From positions 1-5,848 of the forward strand of contig CAZCLE010000045.1 of assembly GCA_964499445.1 (NCBI GenBank): DNA of 5,848 bases. The letters run 5' to 3'. Position numbers and translations under genes: made by a program. Shown one piece after another: positions 4,751-5,848 of this stretch (the first letter of the stretch is position 1; every line of letters starts with the position of its first letter). This DNA is from GCA-2688105 sp964499445 (GTDB lineage Bacteria; Chloroflexota; Dehalococcoidia; Dehalococcoidales; GCA-2688105). Below the pieces are notes generated by a model, which worked only from the letters and a program-made list of their open reading frames with translations, did no database searches and was not told the origin of the DNA.

Positions 4751-5731
4751 TTACCTTTCAAGGTGAGAATATAGATGGCAGAAGACGGTATGCCCCTCGG
4801 CAATAGTAAATGGTGGCGGCGTCTCCTCCCGGCAAATAGCCAGTGCTTTATCACATCGGGGGTGGAAAAGACAACCACCAGGGGGGTCAATAAGGCTGGG
4901 TACAGTTCCGGGTATGGTCTCAAGCCTATCTTTTACCTGGGTTATGTCGGGCAGACACCTAATCAAGCTGGCGGTGTAAGGGTGTTTGGGATTGTTGAGT
5001 AATTCGGAGACGGTAGCGGCTTCAGCGACTCGGCCGCCGTACATAACCAGAATCCTATCCCCAATCTCGGAAACTATGCCCAGTTCGTGAGTTATAAAGA
5101 GGAGGGACATCTGCCGGGTATTTTTGAGCTGGTTAAAAATGTCCAGAATCTGGGCTTTTACGGTTACATCAACCGCCGTGGTTGGCTCATCAGCAATAAG
5201 GATTTGTGGGTCACAGGATAGGCTCATGGCTATCATGGCTCTCTGTCTCATCCCCCCGGATAACTGGTGAGGGTAATAGGTAGCCGCTTTTTCCGGTGTT
5301 GGTATGCCCACCTCTTCCAGCAGGCTTAGCGCCTTTTCCTTTGCCTCTCGCGTGGTCGCCCCCAGGTGGAGCTTTACCTGCTCCACTATCTGGTTACCTA
5401 TGGTGAATACTGGATTGAGGGCTGATTGCGCATCCTGAAAGACCATGGCAATTTCTTTGCCTCGGATACGCCTGAGCTGGTCAGGGGGACATTCCAGTAG
5501 ATTTAGATTGTTGTAGTATATTTCACCGCCGACTATCCTGCCCGGTGGGCTATCAATCAGACCTAAGATAGACAGCGCGGTCACTGTTTTCCCGCAGCCG
5601 GATTCACCCACCAGGCACAGGCACTCACTCTTCAGCAGGTCAAAATCGATGCCATCTACTGCCCTGACAACGCCACGCCGGGTGAAAAAATATGTCCTTA
5701 GATTTCTAATTCTTAAAATTGCCTCTTCCAT
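4751..5731 (-). CDS. Peptide-type ABC importer ATP-binding subunit, DppD/OppD type
   Basis: This is the partner ATPase of the importer. From the preferred ATG (5731-5729) it has 326 aa, normal for the family. In that numbering it shows the N-terminal LRIRNLRTYFFTRRGVVRAVDGI block, Walker A GESGCGKT (42-49), Q-loop Gln99 (MVFQD), signature LSGGMRQR (157-164), Walker B ILIADEP with Glu182, D-loop TAVD (185-188, usually SALD or TALD) and His215 (ITHE). The C-terminal HPYTASLIRCLPDI segment and the PPGGCLFHPRC tail contribute Cys287, 293, 300 and 318. The ATG at 5761 is in frame but would overlap the permease gene by 29 nt, adds ten residues outside the family consensus and has no well-spaced ribosome binding site. 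The ATG at 5731 follows the permease stop by one base, with AGGAG 11 bases upstream, suggesting coupled translation. Four C-terminal cysteines of this type have been reported to hold a [4Fe-4S] cluster in DppD homologues (from memory). Confidence 0.93.
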   Translation of the reverse strand: MEEAILRIRNLRTYFFTRRGVVRAVDGIDFDLLKSECLCLVGESGCGKTVTALSILGLIDSPPGRIVGGEIYYNNLNLLECPPDQLRRIRGKEIAMVFQDAQSALNPVFTIGNQIVEQVKLHLGATTREAKEKALSLLEEVGIPTPEKAATYYPHQLSGGMRQRAMIAMSLSCDPQILIADEPTTAVDVTVKAQILDIFNQLKNTRQMSLLFITHELGIVSEIGDRILVMYGGRVAEAATVSELLNNPKHPYTASLIRCLPDITQVKDRLETIPGTVPSLIDPPGGCLFHPRCDKALAICREETPPPFTIAEGHTVFCHLYSHLER

Positions 5732-5732
5732 A

Positions 5733-5848
5733 TCAAACGTTACTCCTGGGGTCGAAAGCATCCCTCAAGCCATCGCCCAGGAAATTAAAACCAAGCACGG
5801 TGAGGAAGAGCATAACTCCGGGGGCTACGGCTACCCACCAGGTAGTAT
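5733..5848 (-). CDS. Peptide ABC importer permease, DppC/OppC type, C-terminal fragment
   Basis: Only the last 37 codons lie in the window. The translation TTWWVAVAPGVMLFLTVLGF followed by NFLGDGLRDAFDPRSNV and TGA (5735-5733) is the hallmark end of DppC/OppC-type inner-membrane permeases: the last transmembrane helix leading into the NxLGDxLRDxxDPR motif. It forms the transmembrane channel with a DppB/OppB partner that should be encoded further right. Its stop is separated by one base from the preferred start of the downstream ATPase, so the genes form one operon. The fragment is cut by the window edge, not broken. Confidence 0.92.
   Translation of the reverse strand, partial: TTWWVAVAPGVMLFLTVLGFNFLGDGLRDAFDPRSNV

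Noticed and set aside
4741..5002. Frames of 60-75 aa on both strands inside the ATPase genes
   Set aside because: They overlap the clearly coding DppD/OppD-type gene and show no independent start signals.
5732..5761. Upstream in-frame ATG (5761) as start of the DppD/OppD-type gene
   Set aside because: It would overlap the permease gene by 29 nt, lacks a properly spaced ribosome binding site and adds residues outside the family consensus; the ATG at 5731 fits better.

Overview
The window looks like a chromosomal segment of an uncultured or poorly described bacterium. My best guess is the Chloroflexota, near the Dehalococcoidia. The pointers are a very short EF-Ts (167 aa), moderate GC content, TTG starts on core translation genes, and an intergenic region full of C/T-rich hairpin repeats. 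This is an inference from gene architecture; no 16S rRNA or other definitive marker is present.

Layout. (1) Positions 1-1944, minus strand: the conserved translation operon rpsB-tsf-pyrH, in order of transcription, with pyrH running off the left edge. A good sigma70-type promoter lies just upstream of rpsB. (2) About 2048-2655: a gene-free cluster of palindromic and direct repeats whose outer parts are imperfect inverted copies of each other. It sits exactly between two divergent promoters. (3) Positions 2725-3627, plus strand: a strong promoter with a palindrome across its -10, a 116-aa soluble protein of unknown function, a terminator-like hairpin preceded by a five-codon ORF with a good ribosome binding site, and a 117-aa small membrane protein of unknown function. 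(4) Positions 3776-5848, minus strand: the distal end of a peptide-type ABC importer operon, being the C-terminus of a DppC/OppC permease followed by both ATPases (DppD/OppD and DppF/OppF).

The core genes are ordinary: S2 and EF-Ts serve translation, UMP kinase serves pyrimidine nucleotide supply, and the two ATPases power an oligopeptide or dipeptide importer whose permease and binding-protein genes should lie to the right of the window. The least explained parts are the repeat cluster, the two small plus-strand genes and the leader-like hairpin between them. I see no convincing evidence of a new defence, mobile or biosynthetic system. The repeat cluster and the uORF-hairpin arrangement are the items most worth a comparative search.
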